Program-made: the position numbers and the translations under genes
Shown: piece after piece, positions 9,803 to 21,408 of the stretch
Position numbering within the stretch: the stretch's first letter is position 1
Layout: every line of letters starts with the position of its first letter
From: Carettochelys insculpta
Lineage: Eukaryota > Chordata > Testudines > Carettochelyidae
Assembly (NCBI RefSeq): GCF_033958435.1
Contig: NC_134146.1
Span: 28,604,501 to 28,668,500 of the forward strand
Length of the DNA: 64,000 nt
Reading direction: 5' to 3'
The notes under the pieces: generated by a model
The model's database searches: none
What the model saw: only the letters and a program-made list of their open reading frames with translations
Told to the model about the DNA's origin: nothing

Positions 9803-10438
9803 TCAGTCCCGGGATGGCTGGTGTGTGGGCCACCTACCTGTGGGTCCCTCCAGGAAGTGAGGCGAGGTATGGAAGGATGGGGCCTGGCTGGACGGCCTGG
9901 ATGGGATGTCAGTGACGAGGGCCCCCTCACTTAAGCCCTTGTCATCACTGGTGGTCTCCAGCCTCCGTGGGCGCCTGGTGCCGGGCACAGGTCTGGGATG
10001 GTCCTTCCCCTCTGTCCTTGTCTCAGGCTCCTGCTCTGATGCCAGGACCATCATGTCCAGTAGCATGGCTGGGGGTCCCGCTGCCTGGGGCCCAAGGAGG
10101 TGGTCCAGGTCTTTATAGTAGGGGCGGCTGGTGGGCGCTGCCCCTGACTGCCCGGCCGTGTGCTGGGCCCTGCAGTATCCCTGGTGTAGCTCCTTCACCT
10201 TAGATCTCACCTCATCCGGGGTCTGGGTGGGGTGATCCCGGCCGGTGAGGCCTGTGGCGAGGCGCTGGAATGCTGGTGCAGGACATCTTTGTCTGCCCAG
10301 GGGGCAAGGAGTTCCTGCACCTTGGGGTCGGTCCAGGAGGGGGCCTGGAGCTTGCGGGGGGCTAGCTCCCCTCCAGGGAGGGCTCCCTGGTTTCTTTGGG
10401 GGGGCCCTGGTGTGGGCGGGGTTGGGGGCGCTGGCCAT
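9803..10438 (-). pseudogene. frameshifted Myb/SANT-like (trihelix) reading frame, probably Harbinger-derived
   Basis: A 211-codon frame on the minus strand. Residues about 79-115 (TPDEVRSKVKELHQGYCRAQ, then SGAAPTSRPYYKDLDHLL) match the C-terminal half of Myb/SANT-like DNA-binding domain 4. In that family the helix QxRxKxKxLxxxY is followed by SGAxPxxxxFYxELDxIL. The N-terminal half is not in this frame. It appears in another minus frame at about 10375-10265 as PSWTDPKVQELLAPWADKDV, with the two tryptophans typical of the first helices. A frameshift or small deletion near 10275 has therefore broken the domain. The rest is Pro/Arg-rich filler. Myb-like proteins of this kind are the second protein of PIF/Harbinger transposons and also occur as expanded families in turtles. 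An adjacent TCTACAC foldback at 10679-10893 fits a Harbinger origin. Confidence 0.6.
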
Positions 10439-10678
10439 GGTGCCGAGGAGGGCTCAGGGCTGGCTGGAACATCGTACCAGGGAGCAGGCTGAGCAGCAGC
10501 GTAGGCTCCCTGCTACCTGCACACTCTCAGCTTCCTGCCTGAGGGCTTCTGGGAGCCTGCGTGCTGAAATGCGGCTGGATGCTGGAGCCATCTAGCTCTG
10601 CTGGTGCTGGGAGCAGCGCGGCCGCCTGCCAGCTGATCGCAGCCATGGAGGACCTGCTTTTTGAAAACAGCAGACCGC
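10439..10678. other. GC-rich continuation upstream of the Myb-like remnant
   Basis: High GC with many CpGs, continuous with the region below. It could be the 5' part of the same transposon copy. No promoter element or second domain is recognisable. Confidence 0.4.
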
Positions 10679-10893
10679 GGAGTGTCTACACTTGCACTCT
10701 TTCAAAATAATCTTTCAAAGGAGGGCGCTCTTCCCATCCCAGGATGGGAGGACCAACTTGGAAAGAATGGAGGAGTTCTTTTGAAGTTAATTTCGAAAGA
10801 GCGCCATAGGTGTGTAGACGCTCCACAGGTTCTTTCGACAGAACTCGCTCTTTTGATCTGGATTTTGAATGTACTTGCTAGTGTAGACGCACC
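10679..10893. mobile_element. TCTACAC foldback end, Harbinger-like
   Basis: The ends pair as GGAGTGTCTACACTTGC and, on the other strand, GGGTGCGTCTACACTAGC. Inside are several TTTCGAAAG or TTTCAAAG blocks arranged palindromically, as in the elements at 12.9, 20.2 and 31.3 kb. No matching 3-bp flank is visible, so it may be one subterminal end of a longer, decayed element that included the Myb-like frame. Confidence 0.55.
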
Positions 10894-12920
10894 CAAAGAG
10901 TTTAGCTGTCATGGAAGAAAGGGGAGTTTATTAACAGTTGCATATAGTTGTCATTCTTTACACTTGCAGCTTTGCACTCTTTCTTCCAACCAGTGATATT
11001 TGGGAGGCAGCAAGGGGCAGTAGAGACCATGACCCAGAGGACCCTTCTTTCTGACCTGGCCTGTGGACATTATGAAAATAATTACATCACCAAGAATAGA
11101 AACATGGGCTGTGTATAGGGCTCTTTAGATGTAGTTATAGATCTAAGGGCATGGACAAGCAGGGTTAGGAAATATTTCATCTCTTCAGTTCACAAGTTAC
11201 TGTTGCTGTACCAGTGTAGAAAGGGAAGGACAGTTGCCCACTGAGATAAATCAGTTGTACTGGCATAGACCAATATGACTTTTCCTCTGAAATAAGGGTC
11301 AGCAGGGGAGTAGCTACAGAAGGGGATTGAACAGGGAGATATTATGATTCAGTGTATCAAGTCCTTTTCTTTGTTTTGCTTCTAAGACAGTGCAAATGCA
11401 GAGTATTAACGTACAATCTAGCCCCAGAACACGTACAGCTTGTCTCCTGAACACACATTCTGTACTAGGGAGATGGCTCTGGAAATGAGTGGCTGATGTA
11501 CATGTAGAACTAAGCAGTACAACACCAAGGACTGGAGTCCTTTTTTCAACCGAAAAGCATCAGAGTCAGGAGATGAGGTTCACGGGTTAAGCTACAGAAC
11601 ATTATCTTGAAGTCTTTTATTCCCTTTCACAAAGCAAAGGAGAGGTGAGAAAGGAGAAAATGTCAAAACTCTTCTTATGAAAGCATTTTTTCTCTAAAGA
11701 AAGATCTCGGAGAACAAGAGGGGAAAATTGGGGACAACAGCACTTGCACAGAGACTTTTAAGTGTTTTCTCTTTTCAGACTGTGTTCAAGACAATTTTTT
11801 CTCCCTCAAGATTTACTCTATATAATCTGATTGGACATTCTCAGGAACAAAGTAGAAGATAGTTTGAATTCTGCCTCTAAATGCAAACCCAGTGGCTAGC
11901 TGCTTTCCCTCTAAGCCCAAAGGAAGCAGAAAGTCTGGGGAGGATGAAAGGTCACATCTCCAACAGATAGGAGACCCGATGCAGAACACTGTAGAGTCAA
12001 TGGAAAAAGACTCCCCTTGACTTGAATGGATTTTGGAGTGGGCCCAGGGTGAGTCAAGAATGTTATAGTGAACGGGAGAGGGAAAGAAAAATCGCATAAT
12101 TACTTGTATCACCATAGCCTCTAGGGCCAGGGAGGAATTATGGCATCCTGAAGTCCCCTGATGTAGTGCAGCTATATATCACCCCTAACTGATGCCTAGT
12201 CTCTTGTGTGTCTAAAGACACGCAGTCTGGAGCCATAAAGCCAGCTCCTTAGCTGGTATAAATCAATCTAGGTCTACTAAAGAATCTAGACGATACACTG
12301 CAACAATATACCTGTGTCTGAAAGTGCACTGCAGGATGGCAAAATCCAGAGCCAACCCTACAACATAAATAGATGCTTAAAGTCTAGGACTTCTCAGCCA
12401 TGGGAAAGTTGACAAATTCAGAGAGACTTGTATCTCAGCTAACCCCTTGGCTACCATTCCTTGAATATTATACAGATGATGACCCTAATCTGAAGAGGAC
12501 AGTCATCTCTAAATCTCATTTTCAATAACCTGGACTGGTTTATAGCATTTCAGTGCCTTGCCATGACTGAGATTTGGGTGAGAACAAGCTGACCCAAGGC
12601 AAGTGATGCTAGTAAGCTTGGAGGGGGATCTTGAAACCATTTGCCATAAATTTAAGACCCTTCTCCAGACTCACCTCTGACATTTGGTCATCGTGAAAAT
12701 GATATTTAGATAAGAAAGTCATCCAGACACTGATGGTGTCACAGTCCAACCCACATGCCAGTAGTCTTCCATTCACATTGAACTGGAAGAGAGACTAACC
12801 AGAACCCTGCCTGTGTGATTCTATGGAGGAGACAAGTAATCATCTAAAACCACCCTATGAAAGTTCTTGCAGAGGAAAGTACAAAACTAGAATCAGTGAG
12901 GAAACCTAGATATGAACCAC
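10894..12920. other. unassigned sequence
   Basis: About 2 kb of AT-rich sequence without recognisable repeat ends or exons. Open frames are short and motif-free. Confidence 0.45.
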
Positions 12921-12923
12921 TAA

Positions 12924-13281
12924 GGCTGTGTCTACACTTGCATTCCTCCTTCGAAACAGGCATGAAAATGAGGGAAAAATCAAAAATGCAAACAAGGTGC
13001 AGATTTACATATCTAGCACCTTATTTGTATATCCTTTCGAAAGAGCTTCTTTCGAAAGAAGAAAAGCAGCGTACCAAAAAAAGGGAAGATGGGTTCTTTC
13101 AAAGATGGGGTTTACTTTCGAAAGAGCCATATCTACACTGCTTTTCTTCTTTTGAATGAAGCTCTTTCGAAAGGATATGCAAATGAATTGCCAGATATGT
13201 AAATCTGCACCTCATTTATATTTTCAATTTCCCTCATTTGCATGCTTCCTTCAAAAGAGGAATGTAAGTATAGACACAGCC
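12924..13281. mobile_element. PIF/Harbinger-like foldback MITE, TAA duplication
   Basis: The ends GGCTGTGTCTACACTTGCAT and (reversed) GGCTGTGTCTATACTTACAT form long inverted repeats. The element is flanked by TAA at 12921-12923 and 13282-13284. A 3-bp TAA or TTA duplication is the PIF/Harbinger signature. The arms extend far inward through CTTTCGAAAG blocks, so most of the 358 bp is foldback. Two perfect octamers (13177-13184, 13236-13243) are present. No protein is encoded. Confidence 0.85.
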
Positions 13282-13455
13282 TAATGGATCAGCTCCCAGT
13301 CAGACCTGATCAATCTGTGTCTCAGTCCCAGATTAGAAATCCAAATGAATGGGATCAAAGAATTCAGAACAGTCTATAGGATATCAAAGTTGTCCTGCTA
13401 TAACCTTCTCACTAGCCTTGCTCAGAAAGAAAAGCTAACACTAGCATAGCAGCAC

Positions 13456-13998
13456 AGAATCATAGAATACTAGAAGGGACCTCACGGGGTCATTGCATCC
13501 AACCCCCTGCCCTCAAGCACCATCTTTATCTTCCCTGTTAGACATTTATCTAACCTCTTATTAAATAGCTTCAGTGATGGAGATTCCGCAACAACCCTAG
13601 GAAATGTATTTCAGTGCTTTACCACCATGACAGTTAGGAATTTTTTCATAATATCCAACTTAAACCTCCCTTACTGCAATTTAAACCCACTGTTTTTTGT
13701 CCTGTCATCAGAGGCTAAGGAGAGTAATTTTCTCCCTCTTCCTTGTATCACCCTTTTAGGTACTTGAAAGCTGCTATCATGTCCCCTCTCAGCCCCCTCT
13801 TTTCCAAACTAAACAAACACCCAATTCTTTTAATCTTCCCTCATAAGTCCTATTTTCTAGACCTTTAATCATTTTAGCTGCTCTTCTCTGGACCCTCTTC
13901 AGTTTCTCCACATCTTTCCTAAAATGTGGTGTCCAGAACTGGACACAGTGGTCCAACTGAGGCCTAATTAGCACAGAGTAGAGGGGGATCACAACACA
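13456..13998 (-). mobile_element. CR1 LINE fragment, 3' end with ORF2 C-terminus
   Basis: Reading the minus strand, a piece of ORF2 (LYSVLIRPQLDHCVQFWTPH, then VQRRAAKMIKGLENRTYEGR) is followed by a 3' UTR ending in the CR1 signature AAGGGACC...ATTCTATGATTCT at 13456-13480. The protein motif is the region of CR1 reverse transcriptase downstream of the catalytic core. The copy is 5'-truncated, as most CR1 copies are, and the frame closes early at KRGG. It is inactive. Confidence 0.95.
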
Positions 13999-14356
13999 GC
14001 CAAGGAAACCCTAGAGCAAGCAGAGCACCTTAAGGTAAGACCGATCTACACTAGACTGGAAGTGCACAATACAATAATACATTCCTTTCAAACCTCTGCC
14101 AACTGACCCTAGTCCATGTTTGCTAACTTTAGTGAACATATGAGAGAACTTTTCTACTTAGCTCTTTTGTACTTAGTAAAGAGTACTTAGCTCTCACCAG
14201 CCAGCCTCCTTCCCTTCCCCCAACCGTGCTCTGTATCCACTTCCTCTCCACCCCAAACTTACCTATGCTAGATTTGGTTATTTGGGGATGCAGAACAGCA
14301 GCCCTCCCTGTCCTCTATATTCTGAATACTGGGTGGTGTTAAACAGCCTTTTACAT
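13999..14356. other. unassigned spacer
   Basis: No element recognised between the CR1 fragment and the next foldback. It includes a short near-duplicate (TACTTAGCTCT, twice near 14153-14193). Confidence 0.4.
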
Positions 14357-14359
14357 GCT

Positions 14360-14779
14360 CCCTGTGTCTACATGAGCCACTTCTTCTCAGGTTCGAAAGA
14401 TGCTAACGAGGTGCTGCCATGAATATGTAGCATCTCATTAGCATAATGACATCCGCAGCAATTCAAAAGTGCGGCTTTCGAATCGCGCGCCGCCTGTGGA
14501 GACAGGGCCCTTTCAAAAGGACGGCCCCCCCAGATTTTGAAAGCCCCTTCTTCCTATCTGGTGTTAGGAAGGAGGGCTCTTGGAAACTGGGGGGGTCCTT
14601 TTGAAAGGTCCCTGTCTCCACGGGCAGTGAGCAATTTGAAAAGCCACACTTTCAAATTGCTGCGGCCACCATTACGCTAATGAGGCACTGCACATTCATG
14701 ACAGCACCTCATTAGCATCTTTCAAACCCACTTATTAACATGCCCCTTTCAAAAGGAAGGGGCTCATGTAGATCCAGCT
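14360..14779. mobile_element. TCTACATGAG foldback MITE, Harbinger-like
   Basis: The ends contain TGTCTACATGAGCC (left) and GGCTCATGTAGATC (right). The two ~200-bp halves are reverse complements with blocks GGTGCTG, CCTCATTAGCAT, TTCGAAAG-like and AAGGGACGGCCC-like. The flanking triplets are GCT at 14357-14359 and GCT at 14780-14782. They match each other but are not the usual TWA. A relative of the element at 17593-18048, sharing the CTCATTAGCAT block. Confidence 0.65.
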
Positions 14780-14782
14780 GCT

Positions 14783-16697
14783 GTGAAACACCTTCTAACA
14801 TTGGCGGCAGGGGAGCGGGGTGCACCGGGACACCAATCCCTGATAATCACCATATTCATCTGAAGGGAGAGGGGCCAGAAGTGATGAACTATAAGTGTTA
14901 TCAACTAGCATGAAGGGACTGTACTGGATCAAGGAATTTACCACATTAACCCATTTTAAACACAAGATTATGGTAGTTAAGGAAAGAGGAGACTTTGACA
15001 CATTGCCTTATTCACTGGGAGCTTGATTGTGTTTTGTAGTCACTCTACATGCCTTGCTGGCATATAAAATACAGCTGGTAATTATGAAACTTGGGAAAAT
15101 TACACAGCCACCCACCTAGATTTTATTCTTTAAGAAATTGCTTTGTACTTACATAGGACGACCTGTTTTTCCATAGAAAGGATTAGGGTATGAGGAGAGA
15201 CTAAAGACAATTTTTTTCAGTATTCGCAATAGGAATGCACTAACAAGTTAGAATGGCTTTAGTTCTAATTGTTTCACACCAAGTTTATTGCGGGGGGCAA
15301 TTAATGGCCTCCTGGATGATATTTTATACCTCTAAACTGAGTTTGTCAGTCACGTACATCCCGGAGCCTGATTACATTTCAAGTGGCAACTATAACTGAA
15401 CAGGGAAACATTAAAGGTGAACTATCTCATTTATCGGTAGCTGCAATTTTAACTCATTTACCTTCCACGCTGAAAAATATAGGGTTACTCATATTTTACC
15501 ATGTCATTTCATTTGTATTCAAAGAAGTTAAGGTTTGGCCATATACATTATAGGAATTTGGGAAATCTGAAGGCATCACCCAACAAGGATCTATGGTGTA
15601 CCAGCTGAGTCCTGAAAAGAAAATTGGGTTTGCAATTCAGATTTACTATACCTGGGCTTTAAGTAGTTGTTTCACAGAAAACGTACTCATGGGTGGTTAA
15701 TGTTGCTTCTAGTCATATTCTGGATTAATAAACCTTAATTATTTGAAAGAAATTTGCAGTTCTCAAACCAATAGACTTCAAGAATCATATTCTGCTAATC
15801 ACATTAAGATTTCATAGAGTGACAACAGATTAGTCTTAATAGTAATGTCGATTTCTTGGATCTATGCTATTCACTAGCTATATATTGTATTACATTTCCA
15901 GGCATTTCTGTTTCAGATCATGAATTTTTAATCTTACTGCATCATTTGAAAATTCAGAAAGGCAATGCTGAAACCAAACTGGAACGATTTGTCTTCCTTG
16001 CAAATTGCCGCTTTTAATGTTTTAGACTGCTCATTTTTAATGACTCACATGCAAAAAAAGAAAAAATCCCAACACAGGAAATAACATACTAGGAATTTTG
16101 GGTGGTGAGCCCTGGCTCTAATTACTCTTATTTTTCACAGATTGTAAATACTCTTGAGATTGGTCCCACTAATTCAGAAGTTCTAGTGAAGTCAATAGGA
16201 ATTTTGCCAACTCACTAGGAGTTATGCCATGACTTCAGTGGCCAACGGATCAGGATTTCAATTGGGAACAGGATTGGACACAAGATAAACACTGTTGTTA
16301 TTTTATTCCTTCAACTGACTGGAATGGTAATGACACCTGGGCAACTGGACAATTTTTTCTTCTCCTCAAATGACCACATTTCTCTGAAATTTGTTCTTCC
16401 AGATTTTATCACATAAGAGTTAGCTGTTGAGGAACATATTCCTCCTTAGGATAGCTCAGGATATTATATTTATTTCTAATTCCTTACTTGTCTATTCAGA
16501 GTTATGCAGCTCATATCTCCTTGCATGCATCTCCTCAGGCTGATTTAGCCTCTACATATTCTTGATTTTTATCAGTCTGACAAACTGTCTCAGAAACATT
16601 CCTTTGTTTAAACAGTTATTCTTCCACCAAGGATGATAATCTACTTCCTCATTTCAAAACAAATAGATTGTCTTCCTAAAAAATAATTCTATTATAA
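14783..16697. other. unassigned AT-rich sequence
   Basis: Nearly 2 kb with no recognisable element, exon or low-complexity run. Confidence 0.45.
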
Positions 16698-17029
16698 ATA
16701 CAGGTTGAACCTCTCCAGTCCAGCATCCTCGGGACCTGACCAGTGCTGAAGCAGAGAATTTGCCAAACCATGTGAAATCAATATTGTCTAGCAGCATTAC
16801 CAACACTTCCACTGCTTACTGGGCTCTTAGAAGACATTTAGGGATAAATTACAGCTCAATAATAGCACAGAATACTGAGAACCAGGACCGATGGCCGTAA
16901 ACAAAATTTATTGGACTGTGGAAAACCTGCCTGTTCCCATGATAAGTGGACATCCAGCAAACTAAAATCATGCTGGACCATGGATGTTGCTGACCAGAGT
17001 GTGCTGGACTAGAGAGGTTCAGCCTGTAC
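16698..17029 (-). mobile_element. Tigger-like (Tc1/mariner) MITE, copy 1
   Basis: The ends are TACAGGTTGAACCTCTC and GAGAGGTTCAGCCTGTA. CAGG-ends flanked by TA, here and in the copies at 22.0, 36.2 and 62.9 kb, fit the TA target duplication of pogo/Tigger elements, whose ends start CAGGTTGA. This copy is inverted relative to the other three: its CCTCGGGACCTGACCAGTGC block is at the left. No transposase is encoded. Confidence 0.8.
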
Positions 17030-17274
17030 TGGTAATATGCCTCCATGATATTTGAGTGTTAGCAAAGAATTATATGGTTGAATAACATTGGTAGATAATA
17101 TATGCTATTGATTTTGCTTACATCTGGGCCTTTTTATTTCATTAGTATTGATACAGTCATTCTCAAGCAGTGCATTGGTTGTCAATTAAGCATCAGTTTA
17201 ACTGGACATTTATCATTTTTACATTATTTGGCCCTGACACTGCAATATTTACCCACTACAGCCAATCAGGTTCT

Positions 17275-17517
17275 TTGGCAATCTACACTGCATAGTATAC
17301 CTAGCCTCTGACTTCCCCCTTCTATGCACACAAAAATCTCACTGGTTAACTCTATGTGGCACACTGCTGCTGGCAGGGTCATGCAAATGCTGGCACTTGA
17401 CAATGCAAATAACCTCTCATTTGCATAGTCACATGACTCATTTATATAGTCATGCAAGATCGCTGTCCTGGCAGAGGCTTCTGTCATCACAAAACAAACT
17501 GTGTAGACGAGGTTCTG
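17275..17517. mobile_element. short TCTACACTG foldback, possible Harbinger-like MITE
   Basis: The ends contain ATCTACACTGC (left) and ACTGTGTAGACGAGG (right). Two perfect octamers (17403-17410, 17419-17426) face each other inside. The ends are short and no TSD is clear, so assignment is tentative. Confidence 0.4.
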
Positions 17518-17592
17518 TCAACTAAAACCCCTCTTGTTCGCAGCCCCTTATTCCTGAAAAAGAAATGAGGACTGAAAAAACCCTAACTCTAG

Positions 17593-18048
17593 GGCTGTGG
17601 CCACACTTGGCCAAAATTTCGAAACGGCCATGCTGATAGCCAAATTGATGAATATTCAGCGCCTCATTAGCATGCTGCCAGCCACAGCACTTCGAAAGTG
17701 CCCTGTTTTGCTCATGCGTGGCTTGGCTACATGGAGGTCCTTTTCGAAAGGACTCAGCAGGTTTTGAAATCCCCTAATTCCAATCAGCTTTTAGGAATAA
17801 GGGGATTTCGATGTTTGCAGGGCTCTTTCGAAAAAGACCCCCGTGTGGCCGAGCCAAGTGCAAGCAAAACATAGCACTTTCAAAGTGCCGTGGCTGGCGG
17901 CATGCTAATGAGGTGCTGAATATTCATCAATTTGGCCATCATCAATATTCATCAATTGGGCCGTATTCATTTCAGTGCCTCATGAGTATTCTTCAGTCTG
18001 GCCATTAGCATGGCCATTTCGAAATTTTGGCCAAGTGTGGCCACAGCC
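17593..18048. mobile_element. GGCTGTGGCCACAC foldback MITE, Harbinger-like
   Basis: The ends GGCTGTGGCCACACTTGGCC and the matching right end are nearly identical over more than 25 bp, and the inverted repeat continues through AATTTCGAAA and CTCATTAGCAT blocks. The two halves flank a centre with CTTTTCGAAAGG. The triplets TAG and TGT do not match, so the TSD has decayed or the boundary is off. An ~18-bp AATATTCATCAATT block is repeated near 17920-17955, suggesting slippage. Confidence 0.75.
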
Positions 18049-19253
18049 TGTATGTCGCTATATGGGGACTGTGCACCTACAGCTACAGGCAGCACTGGGG
18101 CAGGTGTGTGTGTCACAGCCAGCATGCCACTACCCCCTCCAAAAGGTGCTTAGGGTGGGTCAAATGCTGCCACCAAAGTGTCCACCAATATCTCACAGAT
18201 GCCACACCTGATTCCCAAAATAGGACTGGTTGCATGAGCTGGGGAAGTTCTTCCACCAGGTCGTGATTCACATTGATAGCTCTGGCATCTGGGAGCTTGG
18301 TGGGAGAGTGTGGACCCAAAATGGCTTGGCTAGATATGTCAGCAGCCTAAAAACACTCAAACCAATTCTGTTCACACCCTATAGGATGGACAGACAGGTT
18401 CTTCCAGAGTCCCTATGAACCAAACCCCAGTGGCTACATCTGGTCAGAGCACTAGGAATCCTGAGATATGATCAGATATGCCCTGTGTGGTGCATCAGGG
18501 TTGTGTCAGCACTCTTGTGAGGCCTGGATTTATAATGCAATATGGATGCTCAAGTATTGTCATGGAAACACTGAGTCTGCCAGTCTGGATCCAACTCGGG
18601 CTTAATATGCAGCATAGTCCTAGCCTTGCTTGGGCTTGAAGTGGTTTGCATCATACACAGGATTTACAGTTTGGTTCAATGGCTTTCAGCACCCCTCCTG
18701 TACAAATTGTTTGAGCATCCCTGGAGGCTAGTTACCTGCACATGGCTATTGCTAGTCACTCTGCTCAGGATAGTTTACTCTCTCCAACCAACCAGTACCT
18801 CTGCATGCAGCACAAGGGTGATGTGCATTTGAGTTGTTCTGTCTCTGTTAGTTTGAATGGTCAGTTCTCTTCCACTCTGCCTTGTGTTGTCATAGGTGGC
18901 ATTGTTTTACATGCAACTATTCTGGAGTGGTAGCATTTTACATTCACTTTGAGGAGCTGACTAAACAAAATAGTAGAGAATCAGGTTCATGGAGCTGGCC
19001 AGTTTGGCCCAGTGTGGAATAGGCTGTCATCTATCACACGCACTAGTTCCCATTATTCTCTTACTTATACCAGTTTAACTCTGTTGACTTTAGGGCACGT
19101 GATCCAATTTCACACTGGGGATGCGGGGCGGGGGGAACAGAATTAGTCCAATGTCTCTAAAACACATTTATGCTAGGTCTTTAATTTAACTTAGCCCTGT
19201 GGCAGAATAGGACCTAATTCTGATCTCTTTCACATATACACGTTGAAAATAAC
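18049..19253. other. unassigned sequence
   Basis: No repeat ends seen. 18060-18420 has less AT and open frames on both strands, but none shows a family motif. It could be a decayed element. Confidence 0.4.
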
Positions 19254-19266
19254 TGCTTTGACTTCA

Positions 19267-19527
19267 AGAAGTCTTGCACCTTATAAACTAACAGATATTT
19301 TGGGCCATTTCCACCTTGCTGAATAGACCTTGTCAGCTCTGGCCCTCCCTCTTACTGGGACCCCAATTTTTAAATACCTCTCTGAAACCCTCCCTGCCAC
19401 TCGTGCATCTGATGAAGCGGGTATTTGCCCACGTAAACTTCTGCTCCAAAATATCTGTTAGTCTATAAGATGCCACAAGACTTCTTGTTGTTTTCGAAGC
19501 TACAGACTAACACAGCTACCTCTCTGA
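19267..19527 (-). mobile_element. snapback SINE-like retroposon, type B arms, perfect TSD
   Basis: Flanked by a perfect 13-bp duplication, TGCTTTGACTTCA, at 19254-19266 and 19528-19540. Read on the minus strand, the head is CAGAGAGGTAGCTGTGTTAG. Then come an arm (AAGTCTTGTGGCATCTTATA, GACTAACAGATATTTTGG), a centre with TTTGCCCACG and GATGAAGCGGG near 19410, and a second arm that reverse-complements the first. The long TSD supports target-primed retroposition. Confidence 0.85.
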
Positions 19528-19540
19528 TGCTTTGACTTCA

Positions 19541-20214
19541 GTGGCCTTGTGTGGGAATAAAACCCACATAAGTAAGATCAGAAATAAGCCCATGCTCTGC
19601 AACAGAAGGACAGGGACACCAATTACTCTGTTTGAGTGTTCAGTATAAGTTTATTTTATAGGCAAAAGGGGACAAAGATGGGCTGGAACTGAGGTGAAAA
19701 TTATTTTTAGACCCTGTCAAGTTTATTTACCATCATGATTAGTCACAGTATGAATGGGATCACTGTGTTCTGGGTTTTTCTAGATAATTTTTTGAGTTTT
19801 GGCTTTTGTGTGGATGACAAGTTGAAATTTTCTGTGGAAAGCAAATACTTTTCATGAATGTTTTCTTTAGCTGAAACCCCAAATTTGCCACTGAAAACCA
19901 GTATATGTAGAATGAATTTGACAAGCCCAGCAAATCATTACCAGCCATTAATACTATCATAGACCCCATTCGGGAATATGCAGAATGTTCTCAACTCATT
20001 CAAGCTGCAGTTCACTCCAGGATTGGGTCCATTCTGTGCACATTTCTGCGTTTTGCTTGTCAGACAAGGTAGCTGAATCTGCAATAAAACAATAGCTGGC
20101 AAGTTGAGGTATTTACTGTGCTAGTCACACACAAGAAGGGAATGTTTTTGTGAAGCACTATTAATACAATATCAAGAATTTCATGTAATAATATAATAAA
20201 GCACTAAGTCACTC
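19541..20214. other. unassigned AT-rich sequence
   Basis: No element or gene recognised. Confidence 0.4.
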
Positions 20215-20217
20215 TAT

Positions 20218-20623
20218 GGCTGTGTTTACACTTACATTCCTTTTCAAAAGAGGCATGAAAATGAAGGAAATTGAAAATGCAAATGAAGTGCAGATTTACA
20301 TATCTGGCACCTCATTTGTATATTCTTGTTTTGAAAGAGCTTCTTTTGAAAGAAGAAAAGCAGCGTAGATTCAGCTCTTTTGAAAGTAAGCCCCGCCTTT
20401 GAAAGAACACTTCTTCCCATAAAAGCTGCTCAGGGCAACCAAGGGGGTTCTTTTGAAGAGGGGGTTTACTTTTGAAACAGCCGCATCTACACTGCTTTTC
20501 TTCTTTTGAAAGAAGAATATGCAAATGAGGTGTCAGATATGTAAATCTGCACCTCATTTGCATTTTCAATTTCCCTCATTTTCATGCCTCTTTCGAAAGA
20601 GGAATGTAAGTGTAGACACAGCC
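20218..20623. mobile_element. PIF/Harbinger-like foldback MITE with octamers
   Basis: The ends GGCTGTGTTTACACTTACAT and (reversed) GGCTGTGTCTACACTTACAT pair. The flanks are TAT at 20215-20217 and 20624-20626, a matching 3-bp duplication. Arms of about 180 bp carry TTTGAAAGAGCTTCTTTT-type blocks. Three perfect ATGCAAAT octamers occur (20277-20284, 20519-20526, 20556-20563). Same subfamily as 12924-13281. Confidence 0.8.
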
Positions 20624-20883
20624 TATCAGAGCCATAGAAGATGGCAAAGCAGAGGTGCCTGAGGCAGTGTGATAATACAGGATGATTCTGACCTCAGGCC
20701 CATTCCAGAGGATATGTGAATTTGGGTTGCTGAATCCCCAGTTATTCTGGGCAGGAAACACAAATCTTGTTCTCTCCAATAGAGCACTCAGCCTAGCAAA
20801 ACACATAAGCATATGCCTCACTTTAAGCATGACAGCAGTTGCTGCAGAGTCCAAGGAGCTACATGGATACTTAACTTTAAGTA

Positions 20884-21408
20884 CTGTGACAGGGTAGGGC
20901 CAGAGGACTAGATTGGAAGAGGACAGAGGCAGCTCTAAACAAAGCAGAAATGACCTAAATAAGAAGAGATTTCCTGCAGGGCAGTGAGGAGAAGCTGACC
21001 CCAGGAAGCAATGGAGAAGGGGCTGCTATAAATCGATTAGGACTGCCACTGGGCCTTTAAAAAACCTTCTTGGCTGGTAAAAGGGCAGTAGAGTGGAAGA
21101 ATAAGATAGAGTGAGGTGAAGAGATCGTAACAGATAAGAGAGTCACAAAGCCTGGTAAGGAGAACACCAGCAAAGGCAGGAGGGGAGGTAAGGAATTTCC
21201 AACTAGGAATGGAGCCTGACAACCCAGCCAGTGGCTGGGGAGGACTGTTAACCCAGACCAGAGGATGCCTGCCCCAATGCCCTTCTAGCCAAGGGACAGA
21301 AATCCAAACCCAGCAAGTGTAAGCGGGGTCCATACTGCAGTACCCCAATTATCTGTGGAACTATGAGCTGACCAGGGGCCAAGGAGTGGAGCAGACCTTG
21401 CCACAGCA
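20884..21408 (+). repeat. ~525-bp interspersed repeat with TG...CA ends, possible solo LTR
   Basis: Starts TGTGACAGGGTAGGGCCAGA at 20885 and ends CTTGCCACAG at 21407. TG/CA ends and about 520 bp suit a solo LTR, and a TGTGACAGGGT start is one I remember in turtle genomes. The 4-bp flanks GTAC and GCAC differ at one position. No TATA box or poly(A) signal is convincing, so a DNA-type repeat with CTGTGRCA ends remains possible. Confidence 0.45.

Noticed and set aside
18060..18930. Coding-like stretch with open frames on both strands
   Set aside because: No recognisable domain, splice context or repeat boundary, and frames on both strands are equally long.
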